NCBI RefSeq assembly: GCF_018642165.1
Contig: NZ_JAHHZM010000001.1
Coordinates: forward strand, 1,102,255 to 1,166,254
Source: Echinicola shivajiensis
Lineage (GTDB): Bacteria; Bacteroidota; Bacteroidia; Cytophagales; Cyclobacteriaceae
DNA: 64,000 nucleotides
Direction of reading: 5' to 3'
In this document: positions 35,519 to 45,122 of the stretch, one piece after another
Position numbering within the stretch: the first letter of the stretch is position 1
Layout of the letters: the number at the start of each line of letters is the position of its first letter
Program-made: the position numbers and the translations under genes
The notes under the pieces: generated by a model
Databases searched by the model: none
Told to the model about the DNA's origin: nothing
Seen by the model: only the letters and a program-made list of their open reading frames with translations

Positions 35519-37417
35519 ATGAATTACTTGTCAGTAGAAAATCTATCGAAGGCTTACGGCGATAAGTCTCTTTTCAATAACATATCATTCGGAATAGATC
35601 AAGGCCAAAAGGTTGCGCTTGTCGGAATCAATGGTGCAGGAAAATCCACATTGATGAAAATAATCATGGGCCTTGAGGTGGCCGACGCGGGTGATATAGC
35701 CATTAATCAACAGGTCAAGCTGGCCTACGTCCATCAAAACCCTGTATTTGATGCCAACCTCAGTATTTATCAGACTGTTTTTTCTGACTCTTCCAATGAG
35801 ACACTTCAGGTAATGGAAGCTTATCAAAAAGCCATGATCAATGCCCAGGCTGGCAAGGACAACGCTGATGAGCTCAATGGCTTGATGGAAAAAATGGATG
35901 CCTTACAGGCTTGGGATTACGAATACCAAGTAAAAGAAGTATTGGGAAAACTAGGTCTACATGACACATCTCTTCCAGTCGGTGCACTTTCTGGTGGTCA
36001 AAGAAAAAGGGTGGCCCTTGCCAAAGCTATTTTAGAAAAACCAGACCTCCTGCTATTGGATGAACCTACCAACCACTTGGATCTGGCTACTATCGAATGG
36101 CTTGAGGATTATTTAGCCAAAGCCAATCTTTCCATTTTCATGGTTACCCACGACAGGTATTTTCTGGAAAAAGTCACCAATGAAATCCTTGAACTGGATG
36201 CGGGTAAAATCTTTCGCTATACCGGCAACTACAGTTATTTTCTCAACAAAAAAGCTGAGAGAAGAGAAATAGAAGCCACAGAACAGGAAAAAGCTAAAAG
36301 TCTCTACAAAAAAGAACTTGAATGGATCCGAAGGCAACCCAAAGCCAGAGGAACTAAAGCCAAATACCGTATCGACGCCTTTGAAGAAACCAAAGAAAAA
36401 GCTTTCCAGAAGAAAGAAGAAAGGGAAATAGAACTTCAAATTTCTTCTCAAAGATTGGGGAGTAAAATCATCGAAATCGAAAAGCTTTCCAAAAGCTACG
36501 ATGGCCAAAAATTTATAGACAATTTCTCCTATACCTTCAAAAAAGGTGATAAAATAGGAATTGTAGGACCAAACGGAGCAGGAAAAACAACTTTCCTAAA
36601 CCTGATCACCGGAATGCTTCAGCCAGACACTGGTAATATTGAAATCGGCCAAACTACCGCATTTGGATATTATAGACAGGAAGAAGGTTCTTTTAACGAA
36701 GACAAAAGACTTTTGGACATAGTCAAGGAAGTTGCAGAAGTAGTAACCTTGGCAGGAGGAAGTACGATAACAGCTTCTCAGTTTTTGAACAAATTTGGAT
36801 TTCCTCCCAAGCAACAGCACACGCCAATAGCAAAACTTAGTGGTGGGGAAAGACGTCGCTTGCAACTATTGATGGTTCTAATCAAAAACCCTAACTTTTT
36901 GATCCTTGATGAACCGACGAATGATTTGGATATCATGACCCTGAATACCTTGGAGGAATTTCTAGATGGATTCCCAGGATGCTTGATCATTGTTTCGCAC
37001 GACAGGTATTTTATGGATAGGTTGGTAGACCATTTGTTTGTTTTCCAAGGAAAAGGCCAAATCAAGGACTTCCCTGGCAACTACACAGATCTTAGGGAAT
37101 GGGAAAAAGAGCAAGAAACTATTAATGCCGCAAAAAAACAGCAAGAAAAAGAAAAAACAGCTCAAAAAACCAAAGAAGTAAAGAGTAATAGCCAAAAGGC
37201 TTCCTTTAAACAAAAACAGGAATTCAAAAAGGTACAGGAACAAATTTCCAACCTTGAAGACCAAAAGTCAACCTTAGTGGAAAAAATCAACCAAGGCACC
37301 GAAGATCATGAGGAACTTTTGGAATGGTCCAATTCCATTCAAGCAATCACTGAAGAATTGGAGGAATTGGAATTTAGATGGCTTGAATTAAGCGAACTCG
37401 ATGACATTATGGACTAA
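35519..37417 (+). CDS. ABC-F family ATPase, Uup/EttA-like
   Basis: A 632-residue soluble protein with two ATP-binding cassettes and no membrane domain. First cassette: Walker A GINGAGKSTLMK (about 36-47), signature LSGGQRKRVALA, Walker B LLLLDEPTNHLD. Second cassette: GPNGAGKTTFLNL, LSGGERRRLQLL, FLILDEPTNDLD. The inter-domain linker is charged and helical, and a Lys/Gln-rich coiled coil fills the last 100 residues, as in Uup. ABC-F proteins act on the ribosome or, for Uup, influence DNA transposon excision. The ATG at 35519 begins the conserved MNYLSVENLSKAYG. A resistance role is not suggested. Confidence 0.93.
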   Translation: MNYLSVENLSKAYGDKSLFNNISFGIDQGQKVALVGINGAGKSTLMKIIMGLEVADAGDIAINQQVKLAYVHQNPVFDANLSIYQTVFSDSSNETLQVMEAYQKAMINAQAGKDNADELNGLMEKMDALQAWDYEYQVKEVLGKLGLHDTSLPVGALSGGQRKRVALAKAILEKPDLLLLDEPTNHLDLATIEWLEDYLAKANLSIFMVTHDRYFLEKVTNEILELDAGKIFRYTGNYSYFLNKKAERREIEATEQEKAKSLYKKELEWIRRQPKARGTKAKYRIDAFEETKEKAFQKKEEREIELQISSQRLGSKIIEIEKLSKSYDGQKFIDNFSYTFKKGDKIGIVGPNGAGKTTFLNLITGMLQPDTGNIEIGQTTAFGYYRQEEGSFNEDKRLLDIVKEVAEVVTLAGGSTITASQFLNKFGFPPKQQHTPIAKLSGGERRRLQLLMVLIKNPNFLILDEPTNDLDIMTLNTLEEFLDGFPGCLIIVSHDRYFMDRLVDHLFVFQGKGQIKDFPGNYTDLREWEKEQETINAAKKQQEKEKTAQKTKEVKSNSQKASFKQKQEFKKVQEQISNLEDQKSTLVEKINQGTEDHEELLEWSNSIQAITEELEELEFRWLELSELDDIMD

Positions 37418-37418
37418 T

Positions 37419-38450
37419 ATGAAAGAAACCGATTTTCTAATCATTGGAGCCGGGCAAAGTGGGTTATCCGCTGCCCGGCACTTACAAAAAGCAGACAAAG
37501 ATTTTATTATCCTGGAAAAACATCAGGAAGTTGGAGATAACTGGAGGAAAAACTTTGACTCTATGAAGCTTTACACTCCCGCAACTTTTTGTAGTCTTCC
37601 AGACCTACCCATGGCCTTGTCCCCAACAAGCTTACCCAACAAAAATCAGGTTGCAGATTATTTTTCCAGATATGCCACGCATTTTGATTTCCCCTTACAC
37701 CCTAAAAATCAAGTAACTGAAATCAACAAAGTAGGAGAACATTTCCTAGTAGAATCTACCTTTGAAAAGATCTCTGCCAAAAACATCATCATTAGTTACG
37801 GATGCCTACAAAAAAATCATATTCCACAATGGGCTAACTCCCTAAACATACCCTTCATCCATAGCAATCAATACAGGAGCCCATTATCCATAAAAGGCAA
37901 AAGAGTATTGGTAGTCGGTTCAGGCAATACTGTCGCTCAGATTATAGCAGAATTAACCGCCTATTTTGAGGTACATTGGTCTACAAATGAAAAGCCTAAG
38001 TTCAAATCCCTTAATTCATTTGGTAAAAACAAATTCTTCTGGGACAAGAAATTCAATCGGTTGGAAAAACCACTAAAGGAGAAAAAAAGGAACAAAACAG
38101 CCCCAATTTACAACTTCAACGATATACGGAAAAAAGTCAAAAAAGCTAAATTTCACCCAGCGGTAGAAAAAGCAGAAGGGAATAAAATAACTTTCACCAA
38201 CCAAAATAGCTTGGATATAGACTTTGTTCTTTTTGCAACTGGGAATGAAACCTATTTTGATTTTATCAATATTGATGGATTTGAAAACAACCTTGAAGAA
38301 TTAAGGGCAAATCACGGGATTTCTAAAATTGACGGGCTTTATTTCCTAGGGATTCCGCATCAAAGGTCAAGAACTTCACATTTAATTTATGGGGCAGCAA
38401 AGGATGCTGGGTTTATCGTTTCTACTTCAATTTCCAAACAAAAAAATTAA
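37419..38450 (+). CDS. Flavin-containing monooxygenase-like oxidoreductase
   Basis: A 343-residue NAD(P)H/FAD enzyme. The FAD motif is LIIGAGQSGLSAARHL at the N-terminus, and the second nucleotide-binding motif is VLVVGSGNTVAQIIAEL, near residue 165. An FATGNETYFDF stretch and SRTSHLIYGAAKDA at the end are typical of YUCCA/FMO-like enzymes. The start at 37419 follows the ABC-F stop by 1 base, so the two are co-transcribed. Its substrate is not predictable from the sequence. The stop overlaps the end of the converging TonB-dependent receptor gene by 4 bases. Confidence 0.87.
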   Translation: MKETDFLIIGAGQSGLSAARHLQKADKDFIILEKHQEVGDNWRKNFDSMKLYTPATFCSLPDLPMALSPTSLPNKNQVADYFSRYATHFDFPLHPKNQVTEINKVGEHFLVESTFEKISAKNIIISYGCLQKNHIPQWANSLNIPFIHSNQYRSPLSIKGKRVLVVGSGNTVAQIIAELTAYFEVHWSTNEKPKFKSLNSFGKNKFFWDKKFNRLEKPLKEKKRNKTAPIYNFNDIRKKVKKAKFHPAVEKAEGNKITFTNQNSLDIDFVLFATGNETYFDFINIDGFENNLEELRANHGISKIDGLYFLGIPHQRSRTSHLIYGAAKDAGFIVSTSISKQKN

Positions 38451-40882
38451 AACTCACTGTCCTCTTCTCCGCCTCCACCTTGTCGGTCCCTTCCATTTCT
38501 TTTCTCTTTAAAACCCCCAAATTTATAATTCAGGGAAAGGGTAACTATTCTGGTTTCTCTGTTATAAACCCGATCTTGTGAAAAACTTGGACCACTAGTT
38601 TTGATCTTGAACACTCTGGTGTTGAAAATATCACTGAAGTTCAAACTTATTGTACCTTTCTTGTTAAGTACATCTCTACTAAAACCAACATTCATTCCCC
38701 AATAAGGCAATAACTCTCCTTGAAGCAAAACAATTGGGCCGCGGTAATTTCCTTGAATCTGAACATTGGCCACTTTAGGAATGATAATATTTGATAATAA
38801 GCTGATGGTCCAGCTAAAATTGGAATTATTAGCCCCATTTTCAAGATTATCTCCACTGATCTTACTGTAGAAAAGGTTACCCGTAAGTGTGGCATCTACC
38901 CAATTACCAAACTGAAACTGGTTGATCAGTTCCAAACCAGTACTGCTTCTGTCATGTATATTCTCCCGGGTCTGTATCGTGACGTTATCTTCATTAATTC
39001 GGGTAATTCTACTAATAATATCTGTGGAATAACGGTGATAAATTGTAGCATTAAGCAACCATCTTTCCCAGCCTTTCATATAGCCAAATTCATAGCTGTT
39101 GGTATACTCTGGCTTCAGGTAAGGATTTCCTGTTCTCACATTTAAAGGATCAGAAACATAATACAAAGGCGCCAAATCCCATATTCCTGGCCTGGATATC
39201 CTACGGCTAAAGTTAGCGGTAAGTTCTTCCTCTTCCTGAAAAGTATAACTAAGAAATAAACTGGGAAAAAGATTAAAATAATCATTTACCACCTCTAAAT
39301 CTTTCCTTTCCTGCACACCAAGTGTTCTTGTTGCCTCCCCCCTTAGACCAAGCTGATAGCCAAAATCCCCCATTTTACTCCTGAAAATTAAATATGCAGC
39401 ATAAACATCCTCATTAAAAGTAAACTCATCACTCACGGTATCGTTTCTTACCAATTCAAAATCAGTATTTATATCGCCCTGAAAAAATTCCTGCCCCCTA
39501 TCCCAAGTCCCAAAAGTTCCTTTCAGTCCCACTTCAATTTTTGAAGATTTGCCAAGGGGCTTTTCATAATCTATTTGGGCAATATAAAGTTCGCTGGCCC
39601 TTGTACGATCATTTAATTGTTTTATCCACTTATTTGGCACCTCCTGCATTGTTTCATCATAAAATGACTGCTCATAAGTATCTACTTGACTTCGGCTATC
39701 CTGGGCGTAAGAAAAGCTTGCATAAACCTTTTGTCCAACAGTATCTATTTCCCAATTATAGGTTAATCCAGTTTCAAAATTATCACCTTCCTCATCCTCC
39801 ATAGCATCCCTAACAGACAAACTATCAAGTCCGCCAGAGGAATTGACACTTCTTTGATTGAGTGTTTCATCCTCCACTTCTTGATTAATATTACCTTGGG
39901 CATAAAAACCCAACACCTGTGTAGGCGTCATATTCCAATCAAACCCTCCTCTTATCAAATGTGATTTCTCTACCTCATCATTATAGGAATCTTGGTCAAG
40001 CAAAGGAGAGGTATTCGGTAGACTATTATACCTTTTCTCATCGCTTTTGCGGTACCTCCTTCTGTTTTGATAATTATAAGAGGTGAAAAAGTTTATTTTT
40101 TCGGCTCCATAATTCAGGATTAACCCTCCTGCGTATTTATCCCTATTCCCGACAGATGCATTTACTTGCCCATTCAAGCCTTGAAAACTATTTTTCTTCA
40201 GGATAATATTGATAATTCCCCCTACTCCCGTCGCATCATACCTAGATGACGGATTGGTGATCAATTCCACTTCTTTAATGCTATTGGCTGGAAACTGGGA
40301 AAGAATGGCTTCTGTATTTTCCCCAGATAAATTGGATGGTCTGCCATTGATATAAATCAACACATTCCCACTCCCCCTCATACTAATGCTTCCTTCCTCA
40401 TCTACTTGAATGGAAGGCAAAGTTTCCAAGAGTTCTGAAGCAGTGGCTCCTTCTGCAACTATACTGTTTTCTACATTGTACCTGCGCTTATCAATATCGG
40501 ATTCAAACATGGATGTCACTCCCTCCACCAAAATCTCATCCAAATCGGATGTCTCAGACTCCAATTTAATCACACCAAAATTCAGGTTTTTATTTCCTCC
40601 AACCTTAATGGTTTCATGGTAACTTTTATATCCGATAAAGCCAACTCTAAAAATATATTCCCCGGATGATGCCTCAAACTCAAAATGACCAGCCAAGTCT
40701 GTCATCCCGCCAGTAATTACAACCGAATCCTTGGGATCCAGCAAGGCTATATTAGCAAATTCCAAAGCCTTACCACTTTGTTCATCATGTACCTTTCCTT
40801 TAAGTAAACTTGATTGGGAAAAAGCAGAAAAATTAATGAATAAAAATCCAGAAATGAATAAATTGAGATAAAGGCTTTTCAT
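38447..40882 (-). CDS. TonB-dependent receptor-like outer-membrane protein
   Basis: An 811-residue outer-membrane protein. It has a signal peptide (residues 1-22), then a CarboxypepD_reg-like beta domain (LLKGKVHDEQSGKALEFANI). A plug domain follows at about 110-220 with VLIYINGRPSNLSG and SRYDATGVGGIINIILKK, and a long beta barrel of the 'outer membrane beta-barrel' subfamily ends in LNYKFGG. The last 25 residues are Gly/Arg-rich and acidic. No SusD-like partner is adjacent, so it is not a PUL-type SusC. The ligand is unknown. Confidence 0.9.
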   Translation of the reverse strand: MKSLYLNLFISGFLFINFSAFSQSSLLKGKVHDEQSGKALEFANIALLDPKDSVVITGGMTDLAGHFEFEASSGEYIFRVGFIGYKSYHETIKVGGNKNLNFGVIKLESETSDLDEILVEGVTSMFESDIDKRRYNVENSIVAEGATASELLETLPSIQVDEEGSISMRGSGNVLIYINGRPSNLSGENTEAILSQFPANSIKEVELITNPSSRYDATGVGGIINIILKKNSFQGLNGQVNASVGNRDKYAGGLILNYGAEKINFFTSYNYQNRRRYRKSDEKRYNSLPNTSPLLDQDSYNDEVEKSHLIRGGFDWNMTPTQVLGFYAQGNINQEVEDETLNQRSVNSSGGLDSLSVRDAMEDEEGDNFETGLTYNWEIDTVGQKVYASFSYAQDSRSQVDTYEQSFYDETMQEVPNKWIKQLNDRTRASELYIAQIDYEKPLGKSSKIEVGLKGTFGTWDRGQEFFQGDINTDFELVRNDTVSDEFTFNEDVYAAYLIFRSKMGDFGYQLGLRGEATRTLGVQERKDLEVVNDYFNLFPSLFLSYTFQEEEELTANFSRRISRPGIWDLAPLYYVSDPLNVRTGNPYLKPEYTNSYEFGYMKGWERWLLNATIYHRYSTDIISRITRINEDNVTIQTRENIHDRSSTGLELINQFQFGNWVDATLTGNLFYSKISGDNLENGANNSNFSWTISLLSNIIIPKVANVQIQGNYRGPIVLLQGELLPYWGMNVGFSRDVLNKKGTISLNFSDIFNTRVFKIKTSGPSFSQDRVYNRETRIVTLSLNYKFGGFKEKRNGRDRQGGGGEEDSEF

Positions 40883-41068
40883 GCTAAGAGTTTGCTGGTT
40901 ACTGAAACAAGCTTAACTGCAAATCATTCATCGGGTTAAAGCAAAATTCCCGAGATGAACCTGAAACAACTCCTATTTTACTTTAACTCAATAACTTAAA
41001 CACATGTTTCACCACTCATCAAAAAGGCAAAATTTTATCCCGAATTAAGCCTCAGACCCAAACAGTCC

Positions 41069-41932
41069 TTAAATATTATCCAAAGTATGTAATATCAACC
41101 TTTCCATGACCTCGTCAGCGTCAGCAACAAATTCTTGAGTGATTCTATTCGCAACTATAGCATTTAAGCTTAGCATTTTATGTCCCAGCATATTCCCCAT
41201 GGCATAATAGCCAGCAGTTTCCATTTCAAAATTAGTTAGCTCAACACCTTCAACACTCACTTTCGAAAGTCTTTCTATGATATCAGGAATGGCAGGTTTC
41301 AACCTTACTTCTCTACCTTGCGGGCCAAAAAATCCAGGACAGGTTACTGTATTTCCTTTAATGACCTCTCCCTTCATCAATCTTTCCATCAAAAGACTTG
41401 AGCCTTTAAAACAGTATGGTCTAAATCCTAGTCCAATAGCCTTTTGTACCGCCTCAGCTATGGCTATTTCACAAGAGCCGTATTCCGCAGTATAATACTG
41501 CATGAGTGTATCCAGTCCTATTCCATATTCGGAAGCCAAAAGCGAACCTGCGGGAATATTTTCACTCATACTTCCTGAAGTACCGACCCGAATAATCTCT
41601 AATGACGTGTGGTCTTGCTTTACCCGTCTACTTTGTAGATCAATATTGACCAAAGCATCCAACTCAGTCATAAAAATTTCTATATTATCCGTCCCCATAC
41701 CAGTACTCATCACTGTCAGTCTTTTCCCCTTATAAGTACCTGTGTGGGTAACAAATTCTCTTTTGGCTACTTTTATCTCTACATGGTCAAAATACTTAGT
41801 AATTTTAGCCACTCTTTCTGGATCACCTACCGTAATAACAGTTGAAGCCAGAAATTCTGGCTTCAAGTTGAGATGGTAGATACTACCATCTGGATTAATT
41901 ATAAGTTCCGATGCAGGGATAACCTTAGTCAT
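41069..41932 (-). CDS. Nucleoside phosphorylase (uridine phosphorylase-like)
   Basis: A 287-residue enzyme of the PNP/UDP family. The phosphate-binding part is VITVGDPERVAKITKYFD, with VMSTGMGTDNIEIFMTELDAL and the conserved IIRVGTSGSMSENIPAGSLLAS. A Glu/Met nucleoside site is in TNFEMETAGYYAMG. This suggests phosphorolysis of uridine or a related nucleoside. The stop is followed by a small gap, and its start overlaps the trhO stop by 8 bases, so the two genes are linked in one transcript. Confidence 0.9.
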   Translation of the reverse strand: MTKVIPASELIINPDGSIYHLNLKPEFLASTVITVGDPERVAKITKYFDHVEIKVAKREFVTHTGTYKGKRLTVMSTGMGTDNIEIFMTELDALVNIDLQSRRVKQDHTSLEIIRVGTSGSMSENIPAGSLLASEYGIGLDTLMQYYTAEYGSCEIAIAEAVQKAIGLGFRPYCFKGSSLLMERLMKGEVIKGNTVTCPGFFGPQGREVRLKPAIPDIIERLSKVSVEGVELTNFEMETAGYYAMGNMLGHKMLSLNAIVANRITQEFVADADEVMERLILHTLDNI

Positions 41933-42908
41933 GGGAAATGGCTTTTATTTTATCCTTATCTGGTTTTCTTTGCAATCCTTTATAAGGGTTATAACCATTG
42001 GTGTTTTTTTGGTAATATCCCGTTCCATTATATCCTCTTTTTTCAGGATGTTCTTTACATTCATCTGAGCAAGCTCCTTCATACTTCCATCCACATTCCT
42101 CACAAATCGGCACATGAATATTACATTCGGGATTGGCACAATTCACCATTCTGTCAGAAGGTGTACCACAGCAATGACATTTGGAGATAATTTTAGGATT
42201 TACCTTATTGACATCTACAGCCAATCGGTTGTCAAACACATAGCATTTCCCTTCAAAATCTTCTCCTCCAGCTTCCATACCATATTTGATAATTCCCCCA
42301 TGCAATTGGTAAACATCCTCAAATCCTTGATCCAATAAATAAGCGCTGGCTTTTTCACATTTGATCCCACCAGTGCAATAAGTCAAAACCTTTTTATCCT
42401 TTAAATGTTCCAATTCTTTTACCTTTTCAGGAAAATCACGGAAATTATCAATATCAAGGGTCAATGCATTCTTGAAGTGTCCTAGTTCATGCTCGTAGTT
42501 TGAACGCACATCCAAGATCACCACATCATCCTGATCTTTTAATTTTCTAAATTCTTCCGGCTCCAGGTGCTTACCTGTTTTCTCCAATGGATTAATATGC
42601 CTTAGGCTAGAGTGAACAATTTCAGGTTTAACACGAACATGGATCTTAGCGAAGGCATGACGATCAAAATCATCAACCTTAAAATCTGTCTTAGCAAACC
42701 TAGGATCAGACTTTACATAGGCCATGTATTTCTCACAGTCCTCTTTAAGGCCCGAAACCGTTCCATTCAGCCCTTCAGATGAAATAATGATTCTACCCCT
42801 GATATTGTTTTCAATACAGAATAGATGATGCTCTTCCCTGTATGCCTCAGTATCTTTGATCTCAGCATAACAATAGTACAGGAGTACGCTGTAATTTGAA
42901 TTTTCCAT
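41925..42908 (-). CDS. trhO: tRNA uridine(34) hydroxylase, rhodanese family
   Basis: A 327-residue protein of the YceA/TrhO family, which hydroxylates U34 of certain tRNAs using oxygen or prephenate-linked chemistry. An N-terminal ferredoxin-like domain (LLYYCYAEIKDTEAYREEH) precedes the rhodanese domain, with the catalytic loop YCTGGIKCEKASAYL near residue 178. The C-terminal cysteine-rich part, CHCCGTPSDRMVNCANPEC and CEECGWKYEGACSDEC, probably binds zinc. It is upstream of, and overlaps, the nucleoside phosphorylase gene. Confidence 0.92.
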   Translation of the reverse strand: MENSNYSVLLYYCYAEIKDTEAYREEHHLFCIENNIRGRIIISSEGLNGTVSGLKEDCEKYMAYVKSDPRFAKTDFKVDDFDRHAFAKIHVRVKPEIVHSSLRHINPLEKTGKHLEPEEFRKLKDQDDVVILDVRSNYEHELGHFKNALTLDIDNFRDFPEKVKELEHLKDKKVLTYCTGGIKCEKASAYLLDQGFEDVYQLHGGIIKYGMEAGGEDFEGKCYVFDNRLAVDVNKVNPKIISKCHCCGTPSDRMVNCANPECNIHVPICEECGWKYEGACSDECKEHPEKRGYNGTGYYQKNTNGYNPYKGLQRKPDKDKIKAISHD

Positions 42909-42967
42909 AACTATAGCCCTGATTCCAGCAGGGTGTTCTGGTTTTTATGATAATTGAATATAATAAT

Positions 42968-43612
42968 TTAAGCTTTAATAGGAGCTGCAGGATTACCAAA
43001 AACAGTACTTTCTTCTTCTACATCTGCTACTACTACCGATCCAGCACCAATCCTGGCATTTGCACCAATTTTAACCCCAGACACTACAGTAACTCCTGAA
43101 CCAATAAAAGCACCTTTTCCAATGCTCACTCCTGAATTAATCACTGCACCAGCACCTATTTGAACAAAGTCTTCGGCCGTGACCTTATGATCTATGATTG
43201 CTCCTGAATGAATGATACAATGACTTCCTAGGCTAGTTCCTGCACCAATATTAACCTTTGCATTGATAAAATTACCATGGCCAATAGTCGCATCTGTGGA
43301 AATATAGGATGTTTTATGAATAGCATTGATCGGTTGTACCTTCCTGCGCTCATTCAATAACTTCACCAAAAACTGACGATATTTGTTATCATCAACAGCC
43401 ACAAAAGCCTCACACTTTTTGCCGATCAACTTTAGGTAACCATCATCTTCAGGATCTCCCAGTACAGGCACCACGTTTAACTCTGTGCCATGCATTTCTT
43501 TATCCTCTTCAAGGAAACCGTAAACAACCACTTCATTGCTATTAAAGATCTCCAATGCAGGATGCGCGATTCCTTTTGCCCCTAAAATAATTACCGGTTT
43601 TTCCATATCCAT
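42968..43612 (-). CDS. NeuD-like left-handed beta-helix acyltransferase
   Basis: A 214-residue sialic-acid O-acetyltransferase NeuD-family protein. The N-terminal Rossmann-like part contains PVIILGAKGIAHPALEIF, and the C-terminal hexapeptide repeats run from about residue 105 to 205 (GHGNFINAKVNIGAGTSLGS, IGKGAFIGSGVTVVSGVKIG). The catalytic His is probably in CIIHSGAIIDHK. The open frame starts further up at a GTG (43672), but a promoter with both elements ends at 43628. I therefore chose the first ATG below it; a second ATG two codons later is equally possible. No glycan gene is adjacent, so the acceptor is unknown. Confidence 0.85.
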   Translation of the reverse strand: MDMEKPVIILGAKGIAHPALEIFNSNEVVVYGFLEEDKEMHGTELNVVPVLGDPEDDGYLKLIGKKCEAFVAVDDNKYRQFLVKLLNERRKVQPINAIHKTSYISTDATIGHGNFINAKVNIGAGTSLGSHCIIHSGAIIDHKVTAEDFVQIGAGAVINSGVSIGKGAFIGSGVTVVSGVKIGANARIGAGSVVVADVEEESTVFGNPAAPIKA

Positions 43613-43627
43613 TTTTGGTTTAGTCCG

Positions 43628-43659
43628 CAAAATTACGCCAAAATCCCTAGCTAACCAAA
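43628..43659 (-). promoter_or_regulatory. Promoter of the NeuD-like gene
   Basis: Read leftward, TTTG (43659-43656), 20 bases, then TAATTTTG (43635-43628). It fits the Bacteroidota pattern within one base and sits inside the 3' end of the DUF2851 gene. It gives a leader of about 10-16 bases. Confidence 0.62.
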
Positions 43660-43664
43660 ATTCC

Positions 43665-44957
43665 TTATTCACTTGGTCTAAGCAGGTTTTGACCTACCTT
43701 GCAGGATAAGCACTTCTTCAGACTGCAATAGCCATGATGCAAGCCTATCATCCCTTGGGTATCAAAGGCATTTATTGGTTCCCAACCCTCAGCTATAAAG
43801 GCTGAAATAATATGGTTTTCCTCAGGAGGAATTTCCTGTAAAAGATCAAAGCAGCGATCTCTCCACCTTTCATCATCCAAGTATTTCCCATAAGAAAACC
43901 AAAGAGGAACCAGAAAATTAATACCCAACAAATGAACGATCCTTTTACTTAGCAGCCTATTCTGGCGCTTTTTGCATTCTTTTCCAGGGTAATAATGATA
44001 TTCCCAGTAAGATGAGGTCACCACTGAAAACATCTCTTGCAAATCTTTAACATTTCTGATTTCCTTGGTTATCAAAGAAAACAGATTGGGGCTTTGGGAC
44101 AAAATCGCCGCCAACTGGGCGATTCTTACAGAAGGATAATTGCTTGGCCGAACCCTCATGAATTTCCATTCAGAAGAATAAATAGATTCTCCCAAGGAAT
44201 ATTTTTTATGATAAAAATCATGCTCTCTTTGTGCAAACTCTGAGTATTTATCAAGTGCCTCATCATTTAAAAAACCCGCTTGTCCCAGCAATATAGCTTC
44301 CAGAATCCCCCTTTTTCCCGAATGCTTTTTCAGTAGCTTATAGGGAACCGACTGGGCCAGTTTTAGCATTGGAACATTATTCACTTTAAAACCAAAACAA
44401 TAAAACAACCACCGATAAGCCACTTCCTCCCAATCGCCGGATGTCGAAACAATTTCTTCACTTACCAACTGACTTTTTTCTTCAAGACGCTCCACCAAAG
44501 CTTTTTCCAAAGCAGAGAATTTGATAATCCCATTAATATTCGGCAGAAATTCATGGCATAGCATTGGACTATTTGCTGTTACCAGCCTTTCATAATTTCT
44601 CAAAACACTCAGAAACACTTTCCCCTTCAATTCCAATGTAGGTATCAAAGTTTCATCAGCTCTTTTGATCTCTGTATCATGATCCCATACGACATGCAAA
44701 ATCACAGAATCATAATTGCGATCCCTATCATGGGAATGCTGGTACCAATCGGAAGATTTTAGATGGACCTCTACATTTCCATAATGTTCCAATCTATCTA
44801 TGCTGATATGCGATTCCCTGAAATCTGGCCCCTCATGCAAATTATAATAGCCAATCTTCCTAACCTCTAGAGACTGCCCATTGCTTGTCCTCAAATCACG
44901 TTTATCAAAATACTGGTACTTCCATATAGCATGGATAAAATTTTCCTGAAAATTCAT
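43665..44957 (-). CDS. DUF2851 family protein
   Basis: A 430-residue cytoplasmic protein of a family almost confined to Bacteroidota and relatives. Conserved pieces: FIHAIWKYQYFDKRDLRTSN at the start, DFRESHISIDRLEHYGNVEVHLKSSDWYQH (split: DFRESHISID and YGNVEVHLKSSDWYQH), VILHVVWDHDTE, and a C-terminal Cys-rich end with YCSLKKCLSCKVGQ. The GNVEVHLKSSDW segment resembles nuclease-like folds (E, then VxxK). This is suggestive, not proven. It is transcribed alone. I do not know its function. Confidence 0.85.
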   Translation of the reverse strand: MNFQENFIHAIWKYQYFDKRDLRTSNGQSLEVRKIGYYNLHEGPDFRESHISIDRLEHYGNVEVHLKSSDWYQHSHDRDRNYDSVILHVVWDHDTEIKRADETLIPTLELKGKVFLSVLRNYERLVTANSPMLCHEFLPNINGIIKFSALEKALVERLEEKSQLVSEEIVSTSGDWEEVAYRWLFYCFGFKVNNVPMLKLAQSVPYKLLKKHSGKRGILEAILLGQAGFLNDEALDKYSEFAQREHDFYHKKYSLGESIYSSEWKFMRVRPSNYPSVRIAQLAAILSQSPNLFSLITKEIRNVKDLQEMFSVVTSSYWEYHYYPGKECKKRQNRLLSKRIVHLLGINFLVPLWFSYGKYLDDERWRDRCFDLLQEIPPEENHIISAFIAEGWEPINAFDTQGMIGLHHGYCSLKKCLSCKVGQNLLRPSE

Positions 44958-45067
44958 TTGTTAAAAAATTTAAGTTTAAAAAGACAATCCGCTGTATTTC
45001 AGCCACAACAATAATTTAAGGGTAATTATCGAAAACTAAAAATCGTCCCTACTTCTAAAAAAACAAA

Positions 45068-45094
45068 AAGCCTGACCTCAAATAGAAGACAGGC
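45068..45094 (-). terminator. Terminator after pyrF
   Basis: Arms AGCCTG and CAGGCT enclose a 15-base loop, with an A-run on the left side, about 30 bases past the pyrF stop. The stem is short, so efficiency may be modest. Confidence 0.62.
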
Positions 45095-45122
45095 TAAATG
45101 ATGAATATTTAATAGCTCCCTT

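Noticed and set aside
35519..37417. ABC-F antibiotic resistance protein
   Set aside because: Two normal cassettes with a Uup-like C-terminal coiled coil and short linker; nothing points to ribosome protection.
43613..43672. GTG-started extension of the NeuD-like protein
   Set aside because: A two-part promoter lies inside the extension, and the conserved fold begins after the ATG pair at 43612/43606.
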